In this document: piece after piece, positions 11,190 to 21,565 of the stretch
Layout: each line of letters opens with the position of its first letter
Position numbering within the stretch: the stretch's first letter is position 1
Assembly (NCBI GenBank): GCA_037074705.1
Contig: CM073590.1
Location: 219,572,746-219,636,745 of the forward strand
Direction: 5' to 3'
DNA length: 64,000 nucleotides
Origin: Zhengitettix transpicula
Lineage: Eukaryota > Arthropoda > Insecta > Orthoptera > Tetrigidae
Made by a program: the position numbers and the translations under genes
The notes under the pieces: model-generated
What the model was told of the DNA's origin: nothing
The model's input: only the letters and a program-made list of their open reading frames with translations
Database searches by the model: none

Positions 11190-12608
11190 ATGTGCGAGAC
11201 ATAGCGTGGCATATTGCTACCAAACAACAGGACTAGAAACGTCGGGCCTAAAACTATGTCTATTATAGCTATTTCTTCCTCAAATTTTGGACCGGTTAAA
11301 TATTTGCATTTTTTGGAATCAACATCCTGAAGTCTTTAAAGAAAAAATGCAGTAACGACTATCAATACCAATTTAAATTAAAGAGTAATTTCACTTCCCG
11401 TTACACTCTTATATTGTTAGTATTGTTTTTCCACAAATTGATATCTCGGTAGAAACTGTGCTTACAAAATTATTGATGGACGTTAAATTTATAAATTACC
11501 GAAATCTTATGGAAGTTAAGACATTTAGTAAATAAAATGATCTAAGAAGTAACTAAATGCAATCACAATCTTTGCAACAAGAAAGACAATATTATGTACC
11601 CTATCATGTAAATACTGTAGAAGGTTGACAATAAGATTTAGGTTGGTGCGTACATAAAATATCAACAATAAGTTTTTTTAAAAAATTAAACTGAAAATGT
11701 ATGGGTGCTTTTAATTGTAGTGTCAACTAAATAATAACAAGAACAAGTCTTTGACCATAATATAGAGAGAAAAATTTATTAAAACCAGCTTCATGGATAA
11801 AAAGGGACGTGAAATATAAAACTATATTATTAAGTCATAAATATACCTTCTGTTAACATTTTTTTACGAGATAAGTTTATTTAAAGCATTTTTAATTATA
11901 ATATTTTAAGGGCTAAATCTTGAACCTCTCATAAAGTCATAGTTACTTTATATATTGTTGTATTACTCTCATATTGTGCTCACTTAATGAAAATAATGTA
12001 CGATGTAATAATGTAAGGAGTGATAACATTATGACACAATAAATTCAACATTGGAAACTAATTACATGTTCTCTGTAAAACACATTATTCTGCCATTCAA
12101 TTTTAAATTCCGATCTGTGCTTCTACGCCAACTTTTATAATAATTTATAGTTTTTATAACCCGTCTCAAATGGTACCTTTTCCGTTCTCTTAAAATATTG
12201 CAATGTATTGTTATTTGATTCGTTAAAAAAAGAGAATGCATTACCAATACGATATGTTCACATTTTAAAAGTAAATATTCACAAAGAATATAATCAACTT
12301 CACAGCATAACTTTAAATCTATTAAATTCGTTGTAAATATTCTACACACATAATAGCGATATCGTTTGAATATATTTGCCATTTAAGGTACTTATGATAA
12401 CAGTAGTATAGCGATTCCCAACAGTTTATTAGTGAAGTTTGCATAACTCGTATGATTATCGGAAGGCAATATTTGTGAGCTAATTTTTACGAGGAATTTA
12501 GCGTAACAGGTGCAGTGAGGGCCAATTTATCAAGCCTGGATTTGCTAAAGTAATGCTAGAAATGCAATATTGTAGTATTTACCATAAGTTCTTAGCTCGT
12601 TTAATGCA
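11190..12608. other. AT-rich non-coding stretch, nothing assigned
   Basis: The minus-strand frame of 106 residues at 12062-12382 has no recognisable domain. No repeat shared with the rest of the window was found. Confidence 0.35.
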
Positions 12609-12664
12609 AGATATAATAGCAGGATTAGCTATCTCACGTCAGAAATAATCCTGCTATTATGTCT
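12609..12664. repeat. Short hairpin, perfect 15-bp stem
   Basis: ATAATAGCAGGATTA (12613-12627) is exactly complementary to TAATCCTGCTATTAT (12646-12660), with an 18-nt loop. The stem extends outward by a wobble and three more pairs. It could be a small MITE remnant or a structured RNA. Confidence 0.7.
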
Positions 12665-13276
12665 AAACTAATTCCGTGAAAGACTGCCTCTACCTTTTTG
12701 CCACTGAGCATTTCTTACATTACATCACGTTTATATTCTGCCGGAATTATTACAGACTGCGTAAAAATCTTTGGAATATCCACAACTTGTACTGAGCGTC
12801 TAATTCAATTCCTAAAGAAAGCAACAAATGAAAAAGGTTGCCTTATAACTCAAAATATTTTATTAATGGTTGAAATTATTTCCGAGTTTTTAAATACAAT
12901 TTATGTAAACTTAAGTATCAAAAGAACGATGCTGAATTCTACATAAACCCCTCTTTTACCATAATAATTTACCGCATAAATATATGTATACTTGTAATAG
13001 ATAATATCATTTTAAATAGTTTGTAATTTTACTTGAAAATATTCGACCTTACAGAAATTTTTTTTGACAGTCATGTTCAACAATATTTTCTTTTATTAAA
13101 AAAACTAAATTTGATAAAAACAGTACAACTTTTAGATAAATACGTAGCCAACTAACAAATAACTTACCATTTTCTTCACTTAACGTTAACTGTTAAGGCG
13201 GTGTTTCTCTAATCAGTGTTTCTCTAAAACAGACCATTTTATATTTTCAACAGTACCGATTTTTAAATACATCCAA
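12665..13276. other. AT-rich non-coding stretch, nothing assigned
   Basis: No gene or repeat recognised. The small open frame at 12698-12946 is featureless. Confidence 0.35.
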
Positions 13277-13837
13277 TCTATTTAAAAAATAATTGAGGGC
13301 GTTTGTTTGTATGTTTCGCATAGTATTTTCCCACGGAGAAAATTTCACCACATTTAGTACGCATGTTCCAAGCGATCAGGAAACAAACACTGTCGGGATA
13401 AGACACGTCTATCACCCACAGGAGATTGGGTGTACTTGGTGAAAATATCCAAGAATGCAAAAACGGCCCATATTTCCGTCAGATAAATATTTTTCGGGGT
13501 CAAAGAGATTTATAGTGTTTCTACCTATGTTATCTGTATGGGTAAGGAGCACCCTTAGGGATCGGGGTGGAGGGGCGTTACAATAAAATAACGGGAATAC
13601 AACAACGAATATTGATGTCGCAGAGGTTAATTACGGCATTCGACTGGTCGTTTAACTCCCCAAGCAGAGGCGAAGATGAATAGAAATTTTCAAACATGCA
13701 AATATAGCCAATATTTGTGTTGAATAAATATTTTTCAGTGTTAACTTAATTGATAGTGTTTCTATCGGCGTTGTTTGTGTATAATTTCAACCCTTTACAA
13801 CTCGGACAACCCCGGGCAAAGCCAGGTACACAGCTAG
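13277..13837 (+). mobile_element. Non-autonomous Helitron-like element, short copy
   Basis: The 5' end is A|TCTATTTAAAAAATA followed by GTTTGTTTGTATG. The 3' end is CCCCGGGCAAAGCCAGGT, then CAGCTAG|T. A TC start, a 3' hairpin and a CTRR end between A and T are the marks of Helitrons, which move by rolling-circle replication. The body holds two copies of the internal module (AATAAATATTTTTC..GG.. then TGATAGTGTTTCTA and GTATAATTTCAACC). It carries no Rep or helicase frame, so it would depend on an autonomous relative. Confidence 0.72.
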
Positions 13838-15479
13838 TATTTAATAAAATGTGGTATCATTAGAGCTTACTAACTGTTTAAGAAACAGATAATTTAATCG
13901 ATAATTGCTTATGTGAATTTTGTAAGATTTGTAATGGTTATTGTTTATGAAATCGAATTACAGGCATAGTAATTTCATACCGATAAATATGTACATAATT
14001 TTCTATACAATGTCATTTATTTGTATAGTGGCTTGTTTTCTGAATTATATTTTTCATGTCCTTTCACGGTCCTAAAAGGTTTAATAACTTGTCATCGTTT
14101 ATCTCTTGTAATTAGAACGAATGTGATCACATTTCTCTAAATTTACGTTTCACAAATAATAAAAACTTTTGAAAATTAGATAAATTTAGAAGGAAAAATT
14201 ATAAAAAAAAATTGGAAATAATAAAACAAAATTTTTGAAAATAATTATTGAAATATGACTGATAAGCCCTAATAAATTAAATATTTTAATAAAATAATTA
14301 GGTGTAAGATGTGCAGAATTCTCTTCGCATATGAATACACTAGCACAACGTGTTATTCAGACATTTGGAACTTGTAAAAAAGGCCTGCTTGAATTTTCTA
14401 TATTCCATCAGATAGAAATGACGTGAAGACTAATTTTGGTAAATACACTTGGCTTTTGAAATGTACCAGTCTAAAATTCCAAGGTGTTAAAATACAGAGA
14501 ATTGAAGTATATCTGGTTGTTCATTAATAAAAAATGAAGTTCAGATGTAAACATTTCGGGAAAAAATCGTACATTCCGGTTGTTCCTAATTCTAAAGTGA
14601 AATAAATAAGACTCTGTATCATAATTTCAGATCCTATTTATGGTTTATTTAACATGGTTATTTCTTAATCCTTGCTCTCCTAGTAACAGACAATGAGGGT
14701 CAAATAGTACTTAGACTAACCCGTTAAACTAAGTCAAAGCTTTATTACATACAAAGGCAGTGAATCCAACCTGGGAACACTGTGAGGAAATAGAATGGAG
14801 TAGTAATGCAATTTTGCTAATTAAATCGGTGTGTGTAGATTTATATTTATTACTAATTCCATTAGTCCTCGGTACATGAAATATCACGTATTAAAAATAA
14901 TTATTAGAAACAACTATTAGCGTTTAGAAGTTTATAAAACTAAAAAAGATAACATAACTTTACCTGCACTACATGACAACGAATACAATGTAATATTTGC
15001 AATTAAATAATTGTATTTAGAATTATGCAATTAAATTAGTTGAATGGAACACAAAAAACTCACTGAACATTACTTAGAGTGCAATATAATATTTACAGAG
15101 TATGCATATCATTAAAAAAATCCTCACAGATAATTAAACTACTAAATACAATTATTTATGCAACTATTATAAATCAATTGATATTTAGTACGAAATTTAA
15201 AATATAGCATTGGATAAGTCACAACGCGACAATCACCATGCATCAGAAAAACAAAAAGTTATTTGGCATTTACAAATACCATAAGTATATTTAATATTAC
15301 TAAGTATCACAAATGAATTACGCACGACCTCTGTAAACGACGTTGAGTATACTGAATAATGGTAGAAAATCGGAATTAAATTTTGAAATAAACAATAACT
15401 TTGAGCCGGACACAAAACAAACGAAAACATTTCCCTACATCACAATTCCATGAAAAATTCGCGTAGTTTCTTGCACAGC
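13838..15479. other. AT-rich non-coding stretch, nothing assigned
   Basis: No gene or repeat recognised. Confidence 0.35.
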
Positions 15480-15960
15480 TTTATTTGACATAAATGAGCT
15501 TGCGCGTCTGCCATATTCATGTGCCTCTTCCGACAGAGACTGTCTGCTCAACGCAATATGACGCGTAATTGATAGCTGACTCAGGGTATTTAGAATTTCA
15601 TAGCAGGGCTCTCTTTATCAAAGTCTCCCACTTCATTTAGAGCTCCGTGCCACCATGCGCCCTTCCTCATAAAGATAAAGCCTCGGACTCTGTTAATATC
15701 CGGACCTAGCTTCTGGCCACCGCGTCATTTGTTCTTGCCCAACCTTGGCCTCACCCCCCCGAAGTTCGCGAGGGGCACGTGATTAATGCCTGGCTCTTTT
15801 AACTTTTTGAAATAAAAACTAAATAACGGCAACATCGTCCGGAGAAGCTCATTATTTTTCAGAATTTCAAGCTGGCCGGACCCAACACTGTCAGGACGCT
15901 CAACGCTTGTTTGCACAATTCTGGAACCAGGAACTGGATAGAGTGGTTTGAGTTGTGAAG
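15480..15960. other. GC-richer island without assignment
   Basis: This stretch is GC-richer than its flanks, with runs such as GCCTCACCCCCCCGAAGTTC. It has no second copy in the window and no convincing frame. The 63-residue minus-strand frame at 15725-15916 shows no motif. It may be a regulatory element or an unrelated decayed repeat. Confidence 0.2.
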
Positions 15961-16784
15961 AAGAAAGCTTACGTTGACGGAATAATTAGCACTCTCTTAG
16001 AATAGAACACATCCTCTGTGGCCTGGTACTTTAGTTCCCTAAGATCAATTCTCAAGTTCGGAACCGTTAAACTGTCATTTTTCACATTAGTGTGAAATAT
16101 TTAGACTGGTTCGTTTCATTAAATGTAAATGTTTTACGTAGACTCTTTTCTCACGGCTTTACTTTGGTTCCGTGTCAGTGGTGAAGAATGGATACATTCA
16201 ATTATCGTGCCACAAAACAATTAAATCGGAAAAGTGGTTTTTCTCTACTCAATCTTAAGCCCTGGTCAGCAGTCTAGACAACTAAATTTTCAAATTTATC
16301 GTTTGGACTACTATAGAGTGTAAACTTTCAATATACGAATCATCGAAAAGAAGTCCTCCACTTAACTGAGATCACTTCACTCAACACGGTCACCTTCGTG
16401 AAAAATTTGGAGTCTTTCTATTAACCTGTGGCATTGTTAAAACAGAAATTGGAATCGTAGGTTTAAAATTATAATCATACGGGTTGGCCGCCATTTTATA
16501 TTAGCACAATGAATTAATGGTAAAAAAATTAATTTTTAACAATATAATTTGAAATATTCGATCATTTGTTGTGGTCTTTGTCAATACTATTCCTTGATAT
16601 AGCCAAAATGAAAACACATTACAAAGATTATGAATACAAAAAAAATCAACCAACATAACATTCACAAACACAAATTACCTGAGCAGTGTCCTGCTTAAAA
16701 TTGAAAGAAAATTTTTTTGTCTTAATATGTGACATTTCTGAGATGAACCATATATTAAAATTAGTTTCCTTATCTAGAATAATA
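15961..16784. other. AT-rich non-coding stretch, nothing assigned
   Basis: No gene or repeat recognised. Confidence 0.35.
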
Positions 16785-17265
16785 CATTAGGGTAATCTCC
16801 TTTAATAGCATAGGAAGGGATTAGAAAAAAGGGGGATGCGAAAGGGTAGAGGAAGGTAGCCAAGGGTTAACTAGGTACCCGGATTATAGTTTAAGGATCT
16901 TACTTGGCATTCGCCTAAAAGTGATACAGGAAAAAGCTAGAAAACCTGTATCACGTAGGTCGGGCATAGGGTAATGTCCCACGTCCTTCCGATGGCGGGA
17001 GAGGGTTTTGAATTCCCCTCTCCGTGCCTTAACCAGTTTAGGAGGCAGTTGGCCGTCTTTTCCAATAGTAATAGCGGACAACTCTTACCGTATGGTCAAG
17101 GTTTGCGACCCCGGAACATACACTTCTCAACACAGGCCGAGGTGCCTCGGGTTGTGGGTAACTTAGTTCTAAAAATCAGAGAGAGGAAAAATCATTCCAA
17201 AAGGTAGCCTCCTCCAGAGCTCTAAGGTTCACCTGCGAGAGAATGCTCTCACGGGCTTCCTTGTC
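16785..17265 (-). mobile_element. R1 retroposon, diverged copy
   Basis: An R1 copy that lacks the last bases and the poly(A) tract at its 3' (left) end. It contains a perfect 10-bp stem, GTGATACAGG (16921-16930) with CCTGTATCAC (16945-16954). Other copies carry the paired change G-C for A-T at one position of this stem. The terminal hairpin is present but altered (ACCTGCGAGAGAATGCTCTC). Confidence 0.82.
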
Positions 17266-17296
17266 CTATTACAAAGAAGAGAAGAAGAAGTAGATA

Positions 17297-17618
17297 GGCT
17301 ATATTTAGAGTAATCCACATAGTGGCCAGTCCCCTCTTACAGCATAGGAAAGGGATTGAAAGGGGTGATGCGGAAGGGTAGTTCAAGGTAGGCAAGGGTT
17401 AAGTAGAGCCCTCCTGGCTATAGTTTAAGGATCCTACCCGGCAATTCGCTAAAAAATATATCGAGGGAAAACCCTAGAAAACCTGCAACAGGTAGGTCGG
17501 ACTGTAGGTGATTGTCCCACACCCTTCCGATAGCCGTATAGGGGTTTTCTTTGGAGACGCAGCAATCCCTTCTCCGTGCTTCGACCAGTTTAGGAGGCAG
17601 CTGGCCGACTGTTCCAAT
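17297..17618 (-). mobile_element. R1 retroposon, 5'-truncated copy next to another R1
   Basis: An R1 copy in the same orientation as its neighbour, about 30 bp away. It is cut on its 5' (right) side at 17618, inside the loop of the CTGTTCC hairpin, which is typical of incomplete reverse transcription. The spacer is purine-rich (AAGAAGAGAAGAAGAAG). It carries small indels such as CATAGTGGCCAGTCCCC. Confidence 0.8.
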
Positions 17619-19302
17619 GATTTTTTCAATTTGTTACAAAATATCAGCATTTATCATATAGTGTCCCAAGATTTTTGTAAAAATAAGAAGAGAAGAATTA
17701 AATCAATCTGTGGATAAAAAGATCAATTAACCTCTTTAGTGATTGATATAATTTTTTATTCAGTTCTGTCCAGAAGTTTTGACCTCATAATTTAATTATA
17801 TATAACATTTAATCACTGAATAAATGGGTTTATTACATTAATTGCCAATACATTTTTTTAAAATCAGTCATTTTGTTGTGCAATGAAAAATACACATATT
17901 TACTATATGTAAACTACGAGTTTGTTCAGTATTTAAGTAAGGAACAATTAAAAAGAAAGTCAAGACAGAAAATAGTCATTTTTAAAATTATAAATATCTG
18001 TTCTCAGAGCAAACACTCCCGCCTAATGCATATTTTTATCAAATGAAAATAAAAATTATAATAGTTTCTTCAATTATACAGTTTTGTAAATAAATTGTTA
18101 CAATTGCCACACAATACTCTGTATTATTGACTTATTTAATATTTATATTTTCATATGTTTTACCATAAAGAATACAAAAAGACATACAAAATGTTTTTCT
18201 GCCAAGTATTCGCTTACACGAGAATAAATTCAGCAAGAAGTTTTGCTGTAGAGTTGCCGCAAGTTTATAAATTTAGGAATAGATTTACTTCACATTCTCT
18301 TGGGCGCGATTTGTATGCAGATTTTCGCTGCAGAAAAAGAGCGACTGAAAGAAAGGAATCAGTTTCACGAGGATAGATTGGAAGCAAGACTTCTTTCAAC
18401 ACAGCGTCGCCGGGACGTGACTTGGTTTTTTAAATGCAATGCGCCCCTTGAGCGGAATGACAAATATGGCATCGCTGTGTTGCGGCTTGCGACAACCAAA
18501 CGCACGTCCCACTCTCGAATACATTAATATATATTTAAATGTTGAACATTAAAACTCATCTGCATGCCTGACACATTTAAATTTGAGCTGGATAATCATT
18601 TCGGTGGGCATTTTCTGATATTTTTTCGATTCCCTTTCCAACGAGGATGTTTTTCCAGAAATGTGTAATATCCTGAAACCCTTATGTATGTTCCTAGGGC
18701 CGTGATTTATAATTTCGCTGAATCTGCTCGCTGATTCAACGCTATCTGCAATTATTTAACAATCTAGTGGTCTTAATCAGTGATATCTTAACGATTTAAA
18801 AGGCTAACGAACATTAGAATACGTTGCCCTTCTGAAAGTCAGTGCTACTTCATTCTCTTCCGTGATTGTTCTCAGACTTTCATGGAGAATATAAATTTAA
18901 TCCTTACAACACGTGGGAAACAATAAATAAGACAACTAGACACCTGAATCAAAGAACAAGAATACGACAGTGCGAATGAACCACAAAAATCAAATGCCGC
19001 GGACCAAGAAATGTTTTTGAAGAATTTTCAATTAACGTTCCATTTCCCCACAATTTGAATCAATGAGTCAAGGAAAATTATTTCGAGGAAAAAATTTCCG
19101 CTAAATATAGAATATGAAAACAGCGGTATATAAAAATTATGTCACTAATTATAACTACTCTCGGCCCCTCCTGCAAAATTAATTAGGCCATTCCATCTCA
19201 GAACGTAAAGTTTTTTTAGAAAAATTATACGGTACTGCAACTAGTTGAGAAATAGTAGCAGAAGTATAATAATTGTTCAATTTTATGAAAATTATAGAGG
19301 AA
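17619..19302. other. AT-rich non-coding stretch, nothing assigned
   Basis: No gene or repeat recognised. The open frames at 18155-18527 overlap in two frames and show no family motif. A small patch at 19150-19200 with CAAAATTAATTAGGCCATT could be regulatory. Confidence 0.3.
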
Positions 19303-19876
19303 GCCTGCGAGAGAATTCTCTCGCAGGTGAACCTTCCCAGAGAGCTCTGGAATAGCCTACCATTGGGATGCTATTAAAGGGGAGTTGCCCTAAGTGGATT
19401 ACCCTCAAGTAGCCTGTTGCCCTAAAAAAAAAAAAAAAAAGATGCCTTCACATCTCTCTGGGTTTTTTTGAACTAAGGTTCCCACATGCCGAGGCACCTC
19501 GGCCTGTTTTAAGAGGTGTATGTTTTGGGGTCGCAGATCTTGGGCATACGGTAACAGTTGTCCGCTATTCCTATTGGAATAGTCGGCCGGCTGCCTCCTA
19601 AACCGGTCAAGGCACGGCGAGGGGAAAGCTGCGACCCCACAGCTAACCCCTCTCCCGCCATCCGAAGGGCGTGGGACAAGTACCAAATGCCCAACCTACC
19701 TGATGCAGGTTTTTCTAGGGTTTTCCCTGCATCACTTTTAGGCGAATTGCCGGGGGCCGTAGTTAACCCTTGGCTACCTTCCTATACCCTTCTGCATCCC
19801 CGCTTTCAAATCCCTTCCAATGCTGTTAAAGGGGAGTTGCCACTATGTGGATTACCCTCATGTAGCCTGTTACCCT
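19303..19876 (+). mobile_element. R1 retroposon, full-length plus-strand copy interrupted by another R1 piece
   Basis: The sense strand of R1 is read directly here. It begins with a perfect 24-bp palindrome (19304-19327, arms CCTGCGAGAGAA and TTCTCTCGCAGG), continues through CCCAGAGAGCTCTGG, is broken at 19366-19438, and resumes with CATCTCTCTGGG. It then runs to GTAGCCTGTTACCCT plus eight A. Hairpins CTATTCC/GGAATAG (19565-19582) and TGATGCAGG/CCTGCATCA (19701-19734) are intact. Open frames on both strands here are repeat-derived. Confidence 0.85.
19366..19438 (+). mobile_element. 5'-truncated R1 tail nested in R1
   Basis: The last ~55 bp of R1 (ATTAAAGGGGAGTTGCCCTA to CCTGTTGCCCT) with a 17-A tail sits inside a longer R1 copy. 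GATGC precedes it and GATGC follows the A-tail, a likely 5-bp target-site duplication. This fits target-primed insertion of a severely 5'-truncated transcript. An internal deletion combined with a tandem copy is the alternative. Confidence 0.65.
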
Positions 19877-20022
19877 AAAAAAAATGGAAACTATAATAAA
19901 TATGTTGGAATAATCTCAACTGAAAGTTTTTTAAATATCTTAATAATAATGTCAATAGTGACATTTGTATTTCACATAGAAAGGGATCTAATTTGTGGAG
20001 ATTGTCGGTATTGAAACACAGA

Positions 20023-20100
20023 CAGCACTTGCCGGGATTCAAACCCGGGACCTCTGTGATGCCATACAGTGACACTGACCACTGTCCCACAGCATCTGCA
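20023..20100 (-). repeat. tRNA-like sequence, probably the head of a tRNA-derived SINE
   Basis: On the minus strand TGGGACAGTGG (20079-20089) fits a pol III A box and GGTTTGAATCC (20035-20045) is an exact B box at near tRNA spacing, with a T-arm CCGGG/CCCGG. The acceptor halves do not pair and the anticodon loop is not a clean seven bases, so a functional tRNA is unlikely. Confidence 0.55.
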
Positions 20101-21090
20101 GAAATCAAAGCCACAATTACAAAGTAGATGGCTTGCAGATACCATTCATATTATCATGTTTTTATTCTTTGTATGCACAAGAATTAATTAAAATAACTGT
20201 ATTTGATGTCCCCATTTTTTTACCATCCGTTATATTATTTTAAATAAAAATAGTATTGAGACTCAGACATATTTATTTTTGGAAAATAAAATTGTTTAAT
20301 TCATTAATGGGAAAAATTAATAATGTAGTAGAGTATTTTAATAAAATATGAAATTATTACAGCAAATAATGTAAAGTATCCTATTTAGATACATACTTTA
20401 GCATGTAGCTGTTTAGTAAAAATCAAGGATTTTTCCCCATTTGTAAGACGTCATTTTCACGTCGTCAATTTACGTAATTTAAACTGTTTAAAAATTCTGT
20501 TTTGAAGAAGTAATGAATCAAACTTTCAGGAGCCATTTGAGATGCAACTTAAGTGAAAACACTATGACACGGGATATGCCTCAGTGCGTGAGAATAGTGT
20601 AAAAATCTCGGGAACTGCCAAATTTAGCTACGCCTGGTGTCGACGTGGAACAAACAAGATTCGATGAACAGGTACATGGGACGTCCTAGAAGGTTCAGCC
20701 AGGTCTTTGGTTGCTGAAGGAAGCGCAGGGTTGAATTTGAGCAGTGTGACGCACATTGTAGAATATATCCGTGTCAGTATGTTACAGATTGTGAAGAACA
20801 ACAATATCAGTGTATGATAATACTAATATAAATCTTAAATATGAGCCTTTTTTTATACTATAAGTGAAAGTTTAAACCTCCATTAGCAGTTATAAGACAA
20901 ATAGTAGTAACGTAATATGGATTAATTAACCTGAAAAATGTTTAAATGAATGAAATTTTCTAAAAAAAAAGGTAAAGTGCTACATCTGGAGGAGGGTTTT
21001 GTACGGATCAGGAAGATAGGCAATGAGGATGGGGAATAAATACCTATAATGTTTAGAAGTAATGTGTTGGTGAATAATTGATAAAATTTA
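20101..21090. other. Non-coding stretch, nothing assigned
   Basis: Mostly AT-rich. A GC-richer part at 20520-20770 gives short protein-like stretches in several frames but no family I can name. Confidence 0.3.
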
Positions 21091-21408
21091 GTGGACAAAA
21101 ATGTTAAAATTCGACCGATTCAGATCCATCTTGTCTACCCTTTAAACGAGGTAAGTAAACTGGTCCTGAAACACATCCTAGGGATAAACTGTTTACTGCA
21201 CGACATCATCGAAGGACACTTGGGTGGAGTTCCAGATAATGAAAGAATAAGAGTGCAGCTGCAAGACGATTTAAAGGGAATAAGAAGAAAATACTTGGTG
21301 ATGGATGAAGAAGTTACGAACCGTGTGGGGAAGGAAATTTACAGACTAACGACAAGGACCAACCAGTTGACAGAACAACTTAAAGAATACGAAAGCCAAT
21401 TCAGATAA
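21091..21408 (+). CDS. Unrecognised open frame, probably part of a retroelement
   Basis: An open frame of 105 codons, GC-richer and with more balanced composition than most of the window. The C-terminal half is rich in charged and Gln residues (TTRTNQLTEQLKEYESQFR) and could form a coiled coil. I do not recognise a domain. Its last codons, the AGCCAATTCAGA stretch, are the start of a dispersed repeat seen at 1345 and 56632, and a hammerhead-like motif follows within 60 bp. That placement suggests the frame belongs to a degraded retroelement rather than a host gene. The start at 21091 is simply the first ATG in frame. It may not be translated. Confidence 0.25.
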   Translation: MDKNVKIRPIQIHLVYPLNEVSKLVLKHILGINCLLHDIIEGHLGGVPDNERIRVQLQDDLKGIRRKYLVMDEEVTNRVGKEIYRLTTRTNQLTEQLKEYESQFR

Positions 21409-21565
21409 AAAGGTAATATGAATACCACACAACGTTTCTGGGATCCTTGTGCCTTTCGTCAGGTGCTAAGAAGAACCTAGAGCGCCACAACTGCACTTGC
21501 CAGTTGACAAAACTCAAAAGTCTCTTCTTATTCTTATTCATTATTTTCAATCAGACGTAAATATT
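21387..21565 (-). repeat. Dispersed repeat fragment with hammerhead-like core
   Basis: This matches the reverse complement of 1203-1345, including CTGACGA (minus strand, 21456-21462) and GAAAC (21434-21438). Its right edge, CTTATTCATTATTTTCAATC, also occurs at 56711-56730, so the repeat has defined ends. Confidence 0.5.

Noticed and set aside
19558..19878. 106-codon open frame with a Pro/Leu-rich tail
   Set aside because: It is R1 sense-strand sequence. Other copies break the frame with indels that leave the hairpins intact, so RNA structure explains conservation better than protein.
20520..20770. Possible transposase fragment upstream of the 21091 frame
   Set aside because: Short protein-like words appear in several frames but none matches a family motif I can name.
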